Assembly (NCBI GenBank): GCA_017627255.1
Contig: JAGAHD010000009.1
Coordinates: forward strand, 1-51,414
Origin: Bacteroidales bacterium
GTDB lineage: Bacteria; Bacteroidota; Bacteroidia; Bacteroidales; UBA932
Length of the DNA stretch: 51,414 bases
Direction: 5' to 3'
In this document: positions 16,940 to 24,790 of the stretch, piece after piece
Position numbering within the stretch: position 1 is the stretch's first letter
How the letters are laid out: each line of letters starts with the position of its first letter
Position numbers and translations under genes: made by a program
Notes under the pieces: model-generated
Seen by the model: the letters and a program-made list of their open reading frames with translations, nothing else
The model's database searches: none
What the model was told of the DNA's origin: nothing

Positions 16940-17682
16940 GAAGGCCGTTTGCTTTCCTGTTGTTCCTGCTGACTGGATGCGCCCTTGTCCTCGAAGACCG
17001 GAGCGGCTGCCCCTGCCAGCTGTCGCTGGATTTGAAGAACCTTCCGGCCGCGCCGGTCCAGGTCGAAGTGACGGGAACGGATTTCCTGTTCCGGGGAGCG
17101 GCGGATCGGGATACGGTACTGGTCGTTCCGGTTCCCCGGACTGGTGTTTCTGTCACGGCTGTGTTCGGGGGAACGCGGGAAGGGGATGGTACGATCCGGA
17201 TTCCGTACGGGGATGAGGCACCTCCGTTGTATCTGTTTGCCGGACAGGCGGATACTTCCGGTGATGAGGCTTGGATGCCTGTGTGCCCGCATAAGGAATA
17301 CTGTCGGCTGGACATGCAGTTTACGGGCCCGCCGGGGGTCGGTCCGCCTTTCGAAGTGGAGATCCTGGGATCGGTGGATGGATGGGAAAAGGACGGCACC
17401 CCCTCCGAGGGCCCTTTTTCCTGCCGGTTCCATCCGGAAGGGGATGGGAGTGCTGCCGTCCTGCTGCCCCGGCAGCGGGATGAATCCCTGCGGATGCAGA
17501 TCGTTTTCGAGGGCAGGCCGGTATGCACGATGGCCCTTGGAACCTATATCGCCCGTTCTGGATATGACTGGACGGAGGAAGACCTTGAGGATGTATCCCT
17601 GGAGATTGACATTTCTGTGACAGCGATTACATTCCGGTTGGGTTCCTGGCAGGATACTGAAAGGAGGGATTTTCTGATCTAG
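16936..17682 (+). CDS. FimB/Mfa2-like lipoprotein
   Basis: 248 aa from ATG 16936, which overlaps the upstream stop (ATGA). The signal peptide LLFLLTGC is a lipobox. The mature N-terminus, with an acidic EDRSGCPC followed by LSLDL, resembles the start of FimB/Mfa2 fimbrial anchor proteins of Bacteroidales, and the rest is beta-rich. No fimbrillin (FimA/Mfa1) or tip gene lies next to it, so a fimbrial role is unsupported by context; it may instead be a partner of the HEXXH lipoprotein with which it is coupled. The family match is by pattern only. Confidence 0.5.
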   Translation: MRRPFAFLLFLLTGCALVLEDRSGCPCQLSLDLKNLPAAPVQVEVTGTDFLFRGAADRDTVLVVPVPRTGVSVTAVFGGTREGDGTIRIPYGDEAPPLYLFAGQADTSGDEAWMPVCPHKEYCRLDMQFTGPPGVGPPFEVEILGSVDGWEKDGTPSEGPFSCRFHPEGDGSAAVLLPRQRDESLRMQIVFEGRPVCTMALGTYIARSGYDWTEEDLEDVSLEIDISVTAITFRLGSWQDTERRDFLI

Positions 17683-17690
17683 CAAAAAAA

Positions 17691-17721
17691 TTTGCAGAAT
17701 CAAAAAAACTTCGTAACTTTG
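17691..17721 (+). promoter_or_regulatory. promoter of tRNA-Leu
   Basis: TTTG (17691-17694), 19-nt spacer, TAACTTTG (17714-17721), 11 nt before the tRNA 5' end: a near-perfect Bacteroidota promoter. Confidence 0.85.
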
Positions 17722-17732
17722 CATTCCCACAA

Positions 17733-17816
17733 GCGCGGATGGCGGAATTGGTAGACGCGCTACTCTCAGGAGGTAGTGTCCGAAAGGACGTGTCAGTTCG
17801 ACTCTGATTTCGCGCA
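17733..17816 (+). tRNA. tRNA-Leu, anticodon CAG
   Basis: 84 nt without CCA. The acceptor stem GCGCGGA pairs with TTCGCGC (one wobble), the discriminator is A, the anticodon loop CTCAGGA gives CAG, and there is a long variable arm (GTCCGAAAGGAC), as expected of a class II tRNA. CCA is not encoded. Confidence 0.96.
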
Positions 17817-17820
17817 CAGG

Positions 17821-17849
17821 ACCCGGAAATGCGAATTTCCGGGTTTTTT
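17821..17849 (+). terminator. terminator after tRNA-Leu
   Basis: A perfect 10-bp stem (17821-17830 with 17835-17844), loop GCGA and a T run to 17849. It isolates the tRNA from typA. Confidence 0.92.
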
Positions 17850-17931
17850 GTTCCCTGGAGCGTCCTCCGACGTCTATTATTGATAAAAAATACGTATTTT
17901 TACAAGATTTATCAGAAGAAGGTTTAAGTAT

Positions 17932-19737
17932 ATGCAGGACATCAGAAATATCGCCATCATTGCCCACGTCGACCATGGAAAAACGACGCTTGTGGACCGG
18001 ATGATTTACCAGGCCAACCTCGTCCGCCGTCCGGAGGACCTCGGGAATCTCATCCTGGACAACAACGACCTGGAGCGGGAACGCGGGATCACCATCCTTG
18101 CCAAGAATGTTTCCGTTACTTACAAGGGAGTGAAAATCAATATTATCGATACTCCCGGCCATAGCGATTTCGGCGGCGAGGTCGAACGGGTGCTGAACAT
18201 GGCGGACGGTGTGCTGCTCCTGGTGGACGCCTTCGAAGGATGCATGCCGCAGACCCGGTTCGTGCTGAACAAGGCCATCGATATGGGCAAGAAGCCGATT
18301 GTCGTGATCAACAAGGTGGACAAGCCCAACTGCCGTCCCGACGAAGTGCAGGAAGAGGTTTTTGAACTGATGTTCAACCTGGGCGCCAATGAAGACCAGC
18401 TGGATTTCAAGACCGTGTACGGATCCGCCAAGCAAGGGTGGATGTCCTCCGACTGGAGGAAGCCGACAGGTGACATTACGGCCCTGCTGGACACCATCCT
18501 TGAGGAGATTCCTGCACCTGCCCAGCTGGAAGGAACGCCCCAGATGCTGGTTTCATCCCTGGAATATTCGCCGTATGTGGGCCGGATTGCTGTCGGGCGT
18601 ATCACCCGCGGCTCCCTGAGAGCGGGCATGCCGGTGTCGCTGTGCAAGCGGTACGACATCGTCGAGAAGTCAAAGATCAAGCAGCTGATGATTTTCGAGG
18701 GGCTGGGTAAAGCCAATGTGGACGAAGTCCAGTGCGGCGACATCTGTGCCGTGGTGGGGATCGACGGGTTCGAAATCGGCGATACCATTGCGGATTTCGA
18801 GAATCCCGAGGCCCTTCCGCCGATCGCCGTCGATGAGCCGACGATGTCCATGCTGTTCATGATCAACAATTCTCCGTTCTTCGGCAAGGACGGCAAGTTC
18901 GTGACATCCCGCCATATCAAGGAACGTCTGGACAAGGAACTGGAGAAGAACCTGGCCCTTCGCGTGAAGCCCGGTGTGAACGCGGATTCGTTCGTCGTAT
19001 ACGGACGCGGCGTGCTGCACCTGTCCGTGCTGATCGAAACCATGCGCCGTGAGGGATTCGAACTGCAGGTCGGACAGCCGAAAGTGCTGGACAAGACGAT
19101 CAACGGGCAGCGCTGCGAGCCGATCGAGGAACTCTCCATCGAGGTTCCTGAACAGTTCGTGGGGGCGGCAATCGAGCTTTCTACGCGCCGCAAAGGCGCC
19201 CTGATCCGCATGGAACCGCGTGGAGACCGGACGCTTCTCGAATTTGAGATTCCGACCCGCGGCCTGATGGGACTCCGTTCGAACTTGCTGACCGCTACCC
19301 AGGGCGAAGCGGTGGTGGCTCACCGTTTCAAGGATTACCAGCCCTACAAGGGAGATATCGAGATGCGTACCCAGGGCTCCCTCGTTTCCCTCGAGACCGG
19401 CGAGGCGATCGCTTACTCGATGAACAAGTTGCTGGACCGCGGCCGGTTCTTCGTGGAGCCGGGCGAGGAGATTTACGGAGGACAGGTGGTCGGTGAACAT
19501 ACCCGCGACCGGGACCTGAACATCAATATCTGCAAGACGAAGAAGCTGACGAACGTGCGTGCATCCGGTTCCGACGAGAAGGTCGTCCTGCCGCCGGCCG
19601 TGAAATTCTCGCTTGAAGAGGCGTTGGAATATATCCAGGAGGATGAGCTGGTGGAGATCACCCCGAACCACATGCGGATGCGCAAGATCATGCTGGATCC
19701 TCTCGACCGGAAGAGAAATTCGGGCGGAGAAGACTGA
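17932..19737 (+). CDS. typA: ribosome-associated GTPase TypA/BipA
   Basis: 601 aa, family length. It is an EF-G-like translational GTPase that assists 50S assembly and growth under stress or cold. The G domain has [13 protein letters not shown] (about 11-23), the switch segment [25 protein letters not shown] and NKVDKP. It is followed by a beta-barrel domain (about 205-300), EF-G III/V-like domains and the BipA-specific C-terminal domain from about 480 ending in LDRKRNSGG. The ATG at 17932 gives the usual [17 protein letters not shown] start. It lies alone between two promoters; no clean -7 box was found upstream. Confidence 0.97.
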   Translation: MQDIRNIAIIAHVDHGKTTLVDRMIYQANLVRRPEDLGNLILDNNDLERERGITILAKNVSVTYKGVKINIIDTPGHSDFGGEVERVLNMADGVLLLVDAFEGCMPQTRFVLNKAIDMGKKPIVVINKVDKPNCRPDEVQEEVFELMFNLGANEDQLDFKTVYGSAKQGWMSSDWRKPTGDITALLDTILEEIPAPAQLEGTPQMLVSSLEYSPYVGRIAVGRITRGSLRAGMPVSLCKRYDIVEKSKIKQLMIFEGLGKANVDEVQCGDICAVVGIDGFEIGDTIADFENPEALPPIAVDEPTMSMLFMINNSPFFGKDGKFVTSRHIKERLDKELEKNLALRVKPGVNADSFVVYGRGVLHLSVLIETMRREGFELQVGQPKVLDKTINGQRCEPIEELSIEVPEQFVGAAIELSTRRKGALIRMEPRGDRTLLEFEIPTRGLMGLRSNLLTATQGEAVVAHRFKDYQPYKGDIEMRTQGSLVSLETGEAIAYSMNKLLDRGRFFVEPGEEIYGGQVVGEHTRDRDLNINICKTKKLTNVRASGSDEKVVLPPAVKFSLEEALEYIQEDELVEITPNHMRMRKIMLDPLDRKRNSGGED

Positions 19738-19753
19738 TATCGAAAAAAATCGA

Positions 19754-19783
19754 TTGGTTTTCGGAAAATTATTTGTACCTTTG
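19754..19783 (+). promoter_or_regulatory. promoter of yceD-rpmF
   Basis: TTG (19754-19756), 19-nt spacer, TACCTTTG (19776-19783); the probable start ATG at 19807 is 23 nt downstream. Confidence 0.8.
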
Positions 19784-19806
19784 CATCCCTTAATCTGTTT
19801 CAGGTG

Positions 19807-20319
19807 ATGGACTATATCATACCTCTGAATGGATGGGCCGCAGGCGAGCGGGAGTTCCGCTGGCATGCAGGTACTGAGTTCTTTCAAATGTTTGACAATG
19901 CAGAAATCCTTGACGCTGACGTGGATGTGGAGGCAAAGGTCGTCAAATCAGGGCATTATATCGGCGTGGACCTCGACGTGGAAGGTTCCGTCACGGTCCC
20001 TTGCGACCGGTGCCTGGAGGACCTTACGCTTCCGGTAGACGCCCATCCCTCCTTCAGCGTGAAGTTCGGCGAGGAAGTTTCACCCGGTGGGGAATCGGGT
20101 GAGGGTGAGAGGGAAATCCTCTGCCTGAGTGACTCCGATGCCGATCTGGACCTTCGCCAGGTGATATATGACTTTGTGTGTCTATCATTGCCCATGCAGA
20201 AGGTTCATGACGAGGGACAATGCAATCCCGACACCGTCAGGTTTCTGAGTCATGAGCAGGGGAACGAGGAGGCTGCCGCAATGAACAGCCCGTTTGCCGC
20301 TCTGAAAGGACTTTTGTAA
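19807..20319 (+). CDS. yceD: YceD/DUF177 family protein
   Basis: 170 aa from ATG 19807; GTG 19804 is one codon upstream. The middle has VPCDRCLEDLTLPV, the CxRC signature of DUF177, followed by an acidic strand and a C-terminal SLPMQKVHDEGQCNP with a third Cys. YceD family proteins sit beside rpmF in many bacteria and have been linked to 23S rRNA accumulation. Here too rpmF follows after 28 nt, so both share one promoter. Confidence 0.87.
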   Translation: MDYIIPLNGWAAGEREFRWHAGTEFFQMFDNAEILDADVDVEAKVVKSGHYIGVDLDVEGSVTVPCDRCLEDLTLPVDAHPSFSVKFGEEVSPGGESGEGEREILCLSDSDADLDLRQVIYDFVCLSLPMQKVHDEGQCNPDTVRFLSHEQGNEEAAAMNSPFAALKGLL

Positions 20320-20347
20320 GAGAATAACAATTAAAAAAATATAAACA

Positions 20348-20530
20348 ATGGCACATCCGAAACACAAGATCTCCAAGCAGAGACGCGACAAGAGAAGAAC
20401 GCATGATCATGCGGCTGTCCCTACCCTCAGTGTATGCCCGAACTGCGGTGCTACCGTCATGTATCACAGGGTTTGCCCTGAGTGCGGTTACTACAGAGGC
20501 CGTCAGATCGTTGTCAAGAGCGCTGAGTAA
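20348..20530 (+). CDS. rpmF: 50S ribosomal protein L32 (bL32), zinc form
   Basis: 60 aa, MAHPKHKISKQRRDKRR at the start (family MAxPKxKxSKxRR). It has a complete zinc ribbon, CPNCG and CPECG, so this is the zinc-binding C+ type. It is second in the yceD-rpmF pair. The fatty acid genes plsX/fabH that often follow rpmF are absent; a tRNA comes next instead. Confidence 0.97.
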   Translation: MAHPKHKISKQRRDKRRTHDHAAVPTLSVCPNCGATVMYHRVCPECGYYRGRQIVVKSAE

Positions 20531-20569
20531 TCATTCTCTTATCCGTAGCCGGAACGCTGTCCGGCCGAT

Positions 20570-20641
20570 GGCCCGATAGTTCAACGGATAGAACGGAAGT
20601 TTCCTAAACTTTAAATAGAGGTTCGATTCCCCTTCGGGCTA
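20570..20641 (+). tRNA. tRNA-Arg, anticodon CCT
   Basis: 72 nt without CCA. Acceptor GGCCCGA pairs with TCGGGCT (one wobble), the D stem is GTTC/GAAC, the anticodon loop TTCCTAA gives CCT, and the T loop is TTCGATT; the T stem has one A-C mismatch. No promoter is visible directly upstream (a 6-bp hairpin sits at 20548-20565), so it is probably transcribed with yceD-rpmF and processed. Confidence 0.92.
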
Positions 20642-20652
20642 CTAGATGATTC

Positions 20653-20694
20653 CCGCAAGCAGTTTTCCAGGAAAACGCTTGCGGATTTTTTTTT
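20653..20694 (+). terminator. terminator after tRNA-Arg
   Basis: A long hairpin (8-bp outer stem CCGCAAGC/GCTTGCGG, a bulged A, and an inner GTTTTCC/GGAAAAC) followed by a run of nine T. It ends the yceD-rpmF-tRNA unit. Confidence 0.92.
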
Positions 20695-20708
20695 GGGGGG
20701 AAAATGGC

Positions 20709-20716
20709 TATATTTG
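20709..20716 (+). promoter_or_regulatory. -7 box upstream of the PstS-like gene
   Basis: TATATTTG, 24 nt before the ATG at 20741. No good -33 element is seen because the preceding terminator T run and a G run fill that place. Confidence 0.55.
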
Positions 20717-20740
20717 CCGTATAGAATAACCGAAATAACT

Positions 20741-21748
20741 ATGACACAGGGAAAGATATCCGTACCGCTCGTCGCCTGGCTGATGGCCGTCTTGGCAGGG
20801 GCGTTCTTCTTCCTTTCTTGCGGAAAAGAGAAAGTGGATCCTGAATACGACCAGAAATACGATCTGAAAGATGTCTCCTGGGAGGAATGGCCTGCGACCG
20901 ACTGTTCGACAAGCACCCGTCCTGCACGGGATATCATCGCATACAATCTGTTGGGGATTCCCCATTATTGGGATGTTGACTGGATGGGGATGCAGACGTA
21001 TATCATCTACCCCGGTTTCAACTATACGGAAACCTCTTTTTCATACAAGGACTATGTGACAAAGAACCCGTGCAGCGGTACCCATGGCGCCTACATGAAT
21101 CTCATGGACGGCAAAGTTGATGTCATTATCGCGAGCCGTGACATTTCCCGGAATGAAAAGGCGTATGCCGAATCCGTGGGTGTCGAATTGGAAACCGCGC
21201 CGCTGGCCATCGATGCACTGGTGTTCATCGTCAACCCCGAGAATCCGGTCAGGAACCTGACATCGGATCAGGTTCGGAAAATCTATACCGGCGAGATTAC
21301 CAACTGGAAAGAGGTCGGCGGCCCCGACCATGTGATTACTCCGTATATTCGGGATGCCGATTCCGGGAGCCAGGAGAAGATGGAGACGCTGGTCATGGAT
21401 GGATTGACCATGATCGACGGGAGCTGGATGCCGGAAATCATCGGCTCCCAGATGGCTTCTCCTTACTTGCAGCTTGAAAACGATGACTATGGGATCGGCT
21501 ACACGCCTTACTTCTACTGCACCGCGATGGTCCGCGACCTGATGAAGGTGAACGTGCTGTCCATTGATGGCATCGCGCCCGGCAAGGAATCGATCGGCTC
21601 GGGAAAATATCCTTTCACGTCAAGCATTTATGCCGCTGTCCGGAAGACCGAGGATCACGAGAGCATGGCATATAAGCTCTACAAGTTCCTCTTTACCCGG
21701 AGGGGTGCGGAAATGATTGACGAGAGCGGATATATCCCATTCAAGTAA
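20741..21748 (+). CDS. PstS-like phosphate-binding lipoprotein
   Basis: 335 aa from ATG 20741; an upstream in-frame start at 20693 would place the -7 box inside the gene. The signal peptide ends in FFLSC (lipobox), so the protein is membrane-tethered. The rest is a type 2 periplasmic-binding fold of the PstS family: SGTHGAYMNLMDGKVDVIIASR (shortened here), VFIVNPENPVRNLTSDQVRKIY, GEITNWKEVGG and DSGSQEKMETL, the last two being typical PstS phosphate-site regions. No pstC, pstA, pstB or phoU is nearby, so transport is unproven; it could be a phosphate sensor or scavenger. Confidence 0.8.
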   Translation: MTQGKISVPLVAWLMAVLAGAFFFLSCGKEKVDPEYDQKYDLKDVSWEEWPATDCSTSTRPARDIIAYNLLGIPHYWDVDWMGMQTYIIYPGFNYTETSFSYKDYVTKNPCSGTHGAYMNLMDGKVDVIIASRDISRNEKAYAESVGVELETAPLAIDALVFIVNPENPVRNLTSDQVRKIYTGEITNWKEVGGPDHVITPYIRDADSGSQEKMETLVMDGLTMIDGSWMPEIIGSQMASPYLQLENDDYGIGYTPYFYCTAMVRDLMKVNVLSIDGIAPGKESIGSGKYPFTSSIYAAVRKTEDHESMAYKLYKFLFTRRGAEMIDESGYIPFK

Positions 21749-21753
21749 GGCGC

Positions 21754-22089
21754 TTACCGGATGCGGTGCGGGATGTCTTCCGGGACGACCATGGACAGTT
21801 CCATGAAACCGGCATACTCGTCCCCTTCGTACCAGGGGCACTGGAAGATAAGTTTCCGGAGCCCTTCCTTTTCAATCGTATAAACGTTGGTGCGGGGATT
21901 CTCCAGCATGTCCGAAAGCAGGCTCCGGGCCGGCTCCGGATGGCAGTCCAGCACATTTTTCCCGATCAGCTGTTCGCGGCCGGGTTTCAGGAACGTCTTG
22001 CGGGATTTCTCATTCATGTCGAGGATGGTGCCGTCCTTGGCACAGACCGTGACGGCTACATCCGCCTTTTCGAAGTAATCTTTTTTCAT
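21754..22089 (-). CDS. single-domain PAS protein
   Basis: 111 aa. Almost the whole length is one PAS fold: ADVAVTVCAKDGTILDMNEK, then GREQLIGKNVLDCHPEPAR, with an ending FMELSMVVPEDIPHRI. No kinase, cyclase, DNA-binding or membrane part is attached. PAS domains bind small ligands or mediate protein contacts; what this one senses is unknown. Its stop is 5 bp from the stop of the convergent PstS-like gene. A TATCTTCG at 22117-22110 is a near match to the -7 box. Confidence 0.8.
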   Translation of the reverse strand: MKKDYFEKADVAVTVCAKDGTILDMNEKSRKTFLKPGREQLIGKNVLDCHPEPARSLLSDMLENPRTNVYTIEKEGLRKLIFQCPWYEGDEYAGFMELSMVVPEDIPHRIR

Positions 22090-22109
22090 GGTTTTGCGTA
22101 TTGGCTGTA

Positions 22110-22117
22110 CGAAGATA
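22110..22117 (-). promoter_or_regulatory. possible -7 box of the PAS gene
   Basis: Minus strand TATCTTCG, one mismatch to TAnnTTTG, 20 nt before the start codon at 22089. Confidence 0.35.
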
Positions 22118-22156
22118 CGGCTTTTCCGCCCATTTTCGAAAGAATGACCGGGAAAA

Positions 22157-22756
22157 CTAGGCGTGCCTTCCGAGCAGCTCCTCCTGAAGGTCTGTCAACG
22201 TGATGTCCATCAAGTTGTTGAGGACGAGCAGGTGGTACAGGAGGTCTGCCGCTTCGTAGCGGTAGCGCTCCCGGTTGCCTGCGACGGCCTCGATTACGGT
22301 CTCGACGGCCTCTTCGCCGACCTTCTGGGCGGCCTTGGCAGGTCCTTTCCGGAAAAGGGAGACCGTATAGCTGCCTTCCGGCATCTCCTCCCGCCGCCGG
22401 CGCACAAGGTCTTCCAGTGCATGCAGAAAGCCTTCCGAAGCGGGCGTGTCGAAGCAGGAGGTCGTGCCCCGGTGGCAGGCGGGTCCGTCCGCCCGGGCCA
22501 GGATGAGCAGGGTGTCCGCATCGCAGTCTGCCCACATGTTTTCCACATGCAGGTAGTTCCCGCTGGTTTCCCCTTTGGTCCAGAGGGCGTTCCGGCTCCG
22601 GCTCCAGAAGGTGACGAGCCCGGTGTCCAGAGTTTTCTCAAAGGCTTCACGGTTCATGTATCCGAGCATGAGGACTTTCCGCGTAACGGCGTCCTGAATG
22701 ATGGCGGGAAGCAGCCCGTCGCTGTTTTTCTCAAGGTTGAATTCGCTGAATTTCAT
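22157..22756 (-). CDS. hisI: bifunctional phosphoribosyl-AMP cyclohydrolase / phosphoribosyl-ATP pyrophosphatase
   Basis: 199 aa from ATG 22756, chosen because it gives the usual MKFSEFNLEKNSDGLLPAI start and an ATGA overlap with hisF; a longer frame upstream is Arg-rich hisF antisense-like noise. The HisI domain (1 to about 110) has the metal-binding WADCDADTL and CHRGTTSCF. The HisE domain (about 113-199) has GSYTVSLFRKGPAKAAQKVGEE (shortened family motif) and a C-terminal helix pair. It catalyses steps 2 and 3 of histidine synthesis. It is the last gene of the operon; no strong terminator was seen after it. Confidence 0.96.
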   Translation of the reverse strand: MKFSEFNLEKNSDGLLPAIIQDAVTRKVLMLGYMNREAFEKTLDTGLVTFWSRSRNALWTKGETSGNYLHVENMWADCDADTLLILARADGPACHRGTTSCFDTPASEGFLHALEDLVRRRREEMPEGSYTVSLFRKGPAKAAQKVGEEAVETVIEAVAGNRERYRYEAADLLYHLLVLNNLMDITLTDLQEELLGRHA

Positions 22757-23511
22757 ATTGTTCTGATGGCTATGCCCCTTTCGGAAAGGGCTTGTTTCAA
22801 GACGGGGATGGTAATTTCGCCGTAGTGGAAGATGCTGGCGGCGAGGGCGGCGTCCGCGCCGCCTTCCGTGAGGACGTCGGCGATGTGGTCGACCGTTCCG
22901 GCGCCGCCGGATGCGATGACGGGAATATGCAGTTCTCCGCAAAGTTTACGGTACGTCCCGCAGGGGTACCCGGCTTTCGTGCCGTCGTGGTCCATGGACG
23001 TGAACAGGATCTCACCGGCTCCTCTTTTCTCGGCCTCCCGGGCCCATTCGAAAAGTCCGCGTCCGGTCAGGCGGCTTCCGCCGTGGGTGGCAGCCGTCCA
23101 TCGTCCGTCCACCTCGCGGGCGTCGATGGCGACAACGACGAACTGGTTGCCGAAATGCCCGGCGATTTCGTCGATGAGGGACGGGGTCCGGAGGGCGGCA
23201 CTGTTGATGCTCACTTTGTCTGCGCCGGCTTCCAGCAGGCGGGCGGCATCCTGGAGCGAGGCGATGCCTCCTCCTACCGTGAACGGGATGTCGATCCGCC
23301 GGGAAATCTCCGTGACGAGACGGGTGAACGTGTTCCGTCCTTCCCGGGTCGCGCTGATGTCCAGGTAAACGAGTTCGTCTGCGCCCTCGCGGGCATAGCG
23401 TGCGCCGAGTTCCACGGCGTCTCCGGCATCCCGGAGTTCCTCGAAACGGACGCCCTTGACGGTTCTCCCGTCTTTTACATCGAGGCAGGGGATGATTCGT
23501 TTGCAGACCAT
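22753..23511 (-). CDS. hisF: imidazole glycerol phosphate synthase, cyclase subunit
   Basis: 252 aa, family length. It begins MVCKRIIPCLDVKDG, with the catalytic Asp11, and carries the second catalytic Asp in VVAIDAR (about 130) plus TVGGGIAS and IASGGAGT phosphate-binding loops. With HisH it makes IGP and AICAR from PRFAR. The start overlaps the hisA 3' end by 37 bp, the longest overlap inside the operon, and the stop overlaps hisI by 4. Confidence 0.97.
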   Translation of the reverse strand: MVCKRIIPCLDVKDGRTVKGVRFEELRDAGDAVELGARYAREGADELVYLDISATREGRNTFTRLVTEISRRIDIPFTVGGGIASLQDAARLLEAGADKVSINSAALRTPSLIDEIAGHFGNQFVVVAIDAREVDGRWTAATHGGSRLTGRGLFEWAREAEKRGAGEILFTSMDHDGTKAGYPCGTYRKLCGELHIPVIASGGAGTVDHIADVLTEGGADAALAASIFHYGEITIPVLKQALSERGIAIRTI

Positions 23512-24209
23512 AAGGCAATGTCTTCCAATGAAATGCGGCTTTCATAAATGGCTTTTCCCACGATGGCGCGGGGAATGCCGGCGTCGTCGAGTGCGCGGAG
23601 GTCGTCCATCGAACCGATGCCGCCGCTGGCTGTCAGGACAAGGTCGGGGAAGCGTTCGCCCAGCTGCCGGTACAGGGGGATGTCCGGCCCTTTGAACGTG
23701 CCGTCCCGGGCAATCTGTGTAACGATGGCTTCCCGGATGGAAGGGAATGCTTCCAGCAGGCCGAAAATATCCTTACCGGAGTCCCTGAGCCAGCCATGGG
23801 TGGCGACCTGCATGCCGCGGACATCTGCCCCGAGCACGAGGCAGCCATAGGATGCCGACCAGCGGAGGAACCGTTCCGGATCCCGGACGGCAAGGGTGCC
23901 GCAGACGATATGGCCGGCACCGGCCTCCAGGGCGGCTTCGATATCGCGCTCAGACTGGATACCGCCGCCCCATTCGATGTCCAGGTCCGTCCCGGATGCG
24001 AGTTCCTTCAGGACCTCCAGGTTCATGGGACAGCCGGCTTTCGCTCCGTCCAGGTCGACGACGTGGATGCGCCGGATGCCGGCTTTACGGAACTGCAGCG
24101 CCATTTCCAGGGGGAGGGATGAATAGGTGGACTGGCGGGAGAAATCGCCTTGGGTCAGTCGGACACAGCGTCCTCCGATCAGGTCGATGGCAGGAATAAT
24201 CAGGGTCAT
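23475..24209 (-). CDS. hisA: ProFAR isomerase
   Basis: 244 aa. It isomerises ProFAR to PRFAR. It begins MTLIIPAIDLIGGRCVRLTQGDF with catalytic Asp8, and the phosphate loops are EWGGGIQS and TASGGIGS; VTQIARDGT replaces the usual T-DxxxDGT motif in part. It is paralogous to hisF and directly upstream of it. The C-terminal tail (SANESSPASM) runs 37 bp into hisF. Confidence 0.96.
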   Translation of the reverse strand: MTLIIPAIDLIGGRCVRLTQGDFSRQSTYSSLPLEMALQFRKAGIRRIHVVDLDGAKAGCPMNLEVLKELASGTDLDIEWGGGIQSERDIEAALEAGAGHIVCGTLAVRDPERFLRWSASYGCLVLGADVRGMQVATHGWLRDSGKDIFGLLEAFPSIREAIVTQIARDGTFKGPDIPLYRQLGERFPDLVLTASGGIGSMDDLRALDDAGIPRAIVGKAIYESRISLEDIALWSANESSPASM

Positions 24210-24790
24210 AGGCTGAGGAAATTCTGGAGGATCTTAGCCCCGGCGGGGCCGCTTTTCTCTGGGTGGAACTGAGTGCCGGAAAAGTTACCGTGCTGCAGGA
24301 TAGCGCTGAAGGGAATGCCATGGACGCTGACGGCGGCGGTGTCCGGACTGATTTCGGCATAGAAGGAATGGACATAGTAGGCGAAGACGGGATCGGTGAG
24401 TCCCTCCAGGAGGGCGCATCCCTTTCCCTCAACGGTGTTCCATCCCATGTGCGGAACCTTGATTCCGTCCGGGATGAATCGCTTTACCTCCGCATCAAAG
24501 ACCCCGAGGCCATCCACGTCCCCTTCCTCGGTGTGGCGGCACAGGACCTGCATGCCCACGCAGATGCCGAGTACCGGCCGGGTCAGGGAAAGGAGGACCT
24601 CGGCGAGGCCGCTCCGGCGAAGACTCTCCAGGGCGACGGAAGCATCACCGACGCCGGGCAGGATGACTTTGTCGGCGCTCCGGAGAATCTCCGGATCCGC
24701 GCTCAGCCTCACTTCTCCGGCTCCGATGCGTTCCAGGGCATGGAGTACCGAGCGGACGTTTCCCGCTTCATAGTCGACAACGGCGATCAT
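24206..24790 (-). CDS. hisH: imidazole glycerol phosphate synthase, glutaminase subunit
   Basis: 194 aa, class I glutamine amidotransferase. The nucleophile elbow is PVLGICVGMQ (Cys about 78), the oxyanion region is PGVGD, and the catalytic His and Glu are in FSGTQFHPEKSG near 180. It supplies ammonia to HisF. It overlaps hisA and hisB by 4 bp each. Confidence 0.97.
   Translation of the reverse strand: MIAVVDYEAGNVRSVLHALERIGAGEVRLSADPEILRSADKVILPGVGDASVALESLRRSGLAEVLLSLTRPVLGICVGMQVLCRHTEEGDVDGLGVFDAEVKRFIPDGIKVPHMGWNTVEGKGCALLEGLTDPVFAYYVHSFYAEISPDTAAVSVHGIPFSAILQHGNFSGTQFHPEKSGPAGAKILQNFLSL

Noticed and set aside
16786..18435. 549-codon minus-strand frame across the FimB-like gene, tRNA-Leu and typA
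   Set aside because: It runs through a tRNA, a terminator and two genes on the other strand.
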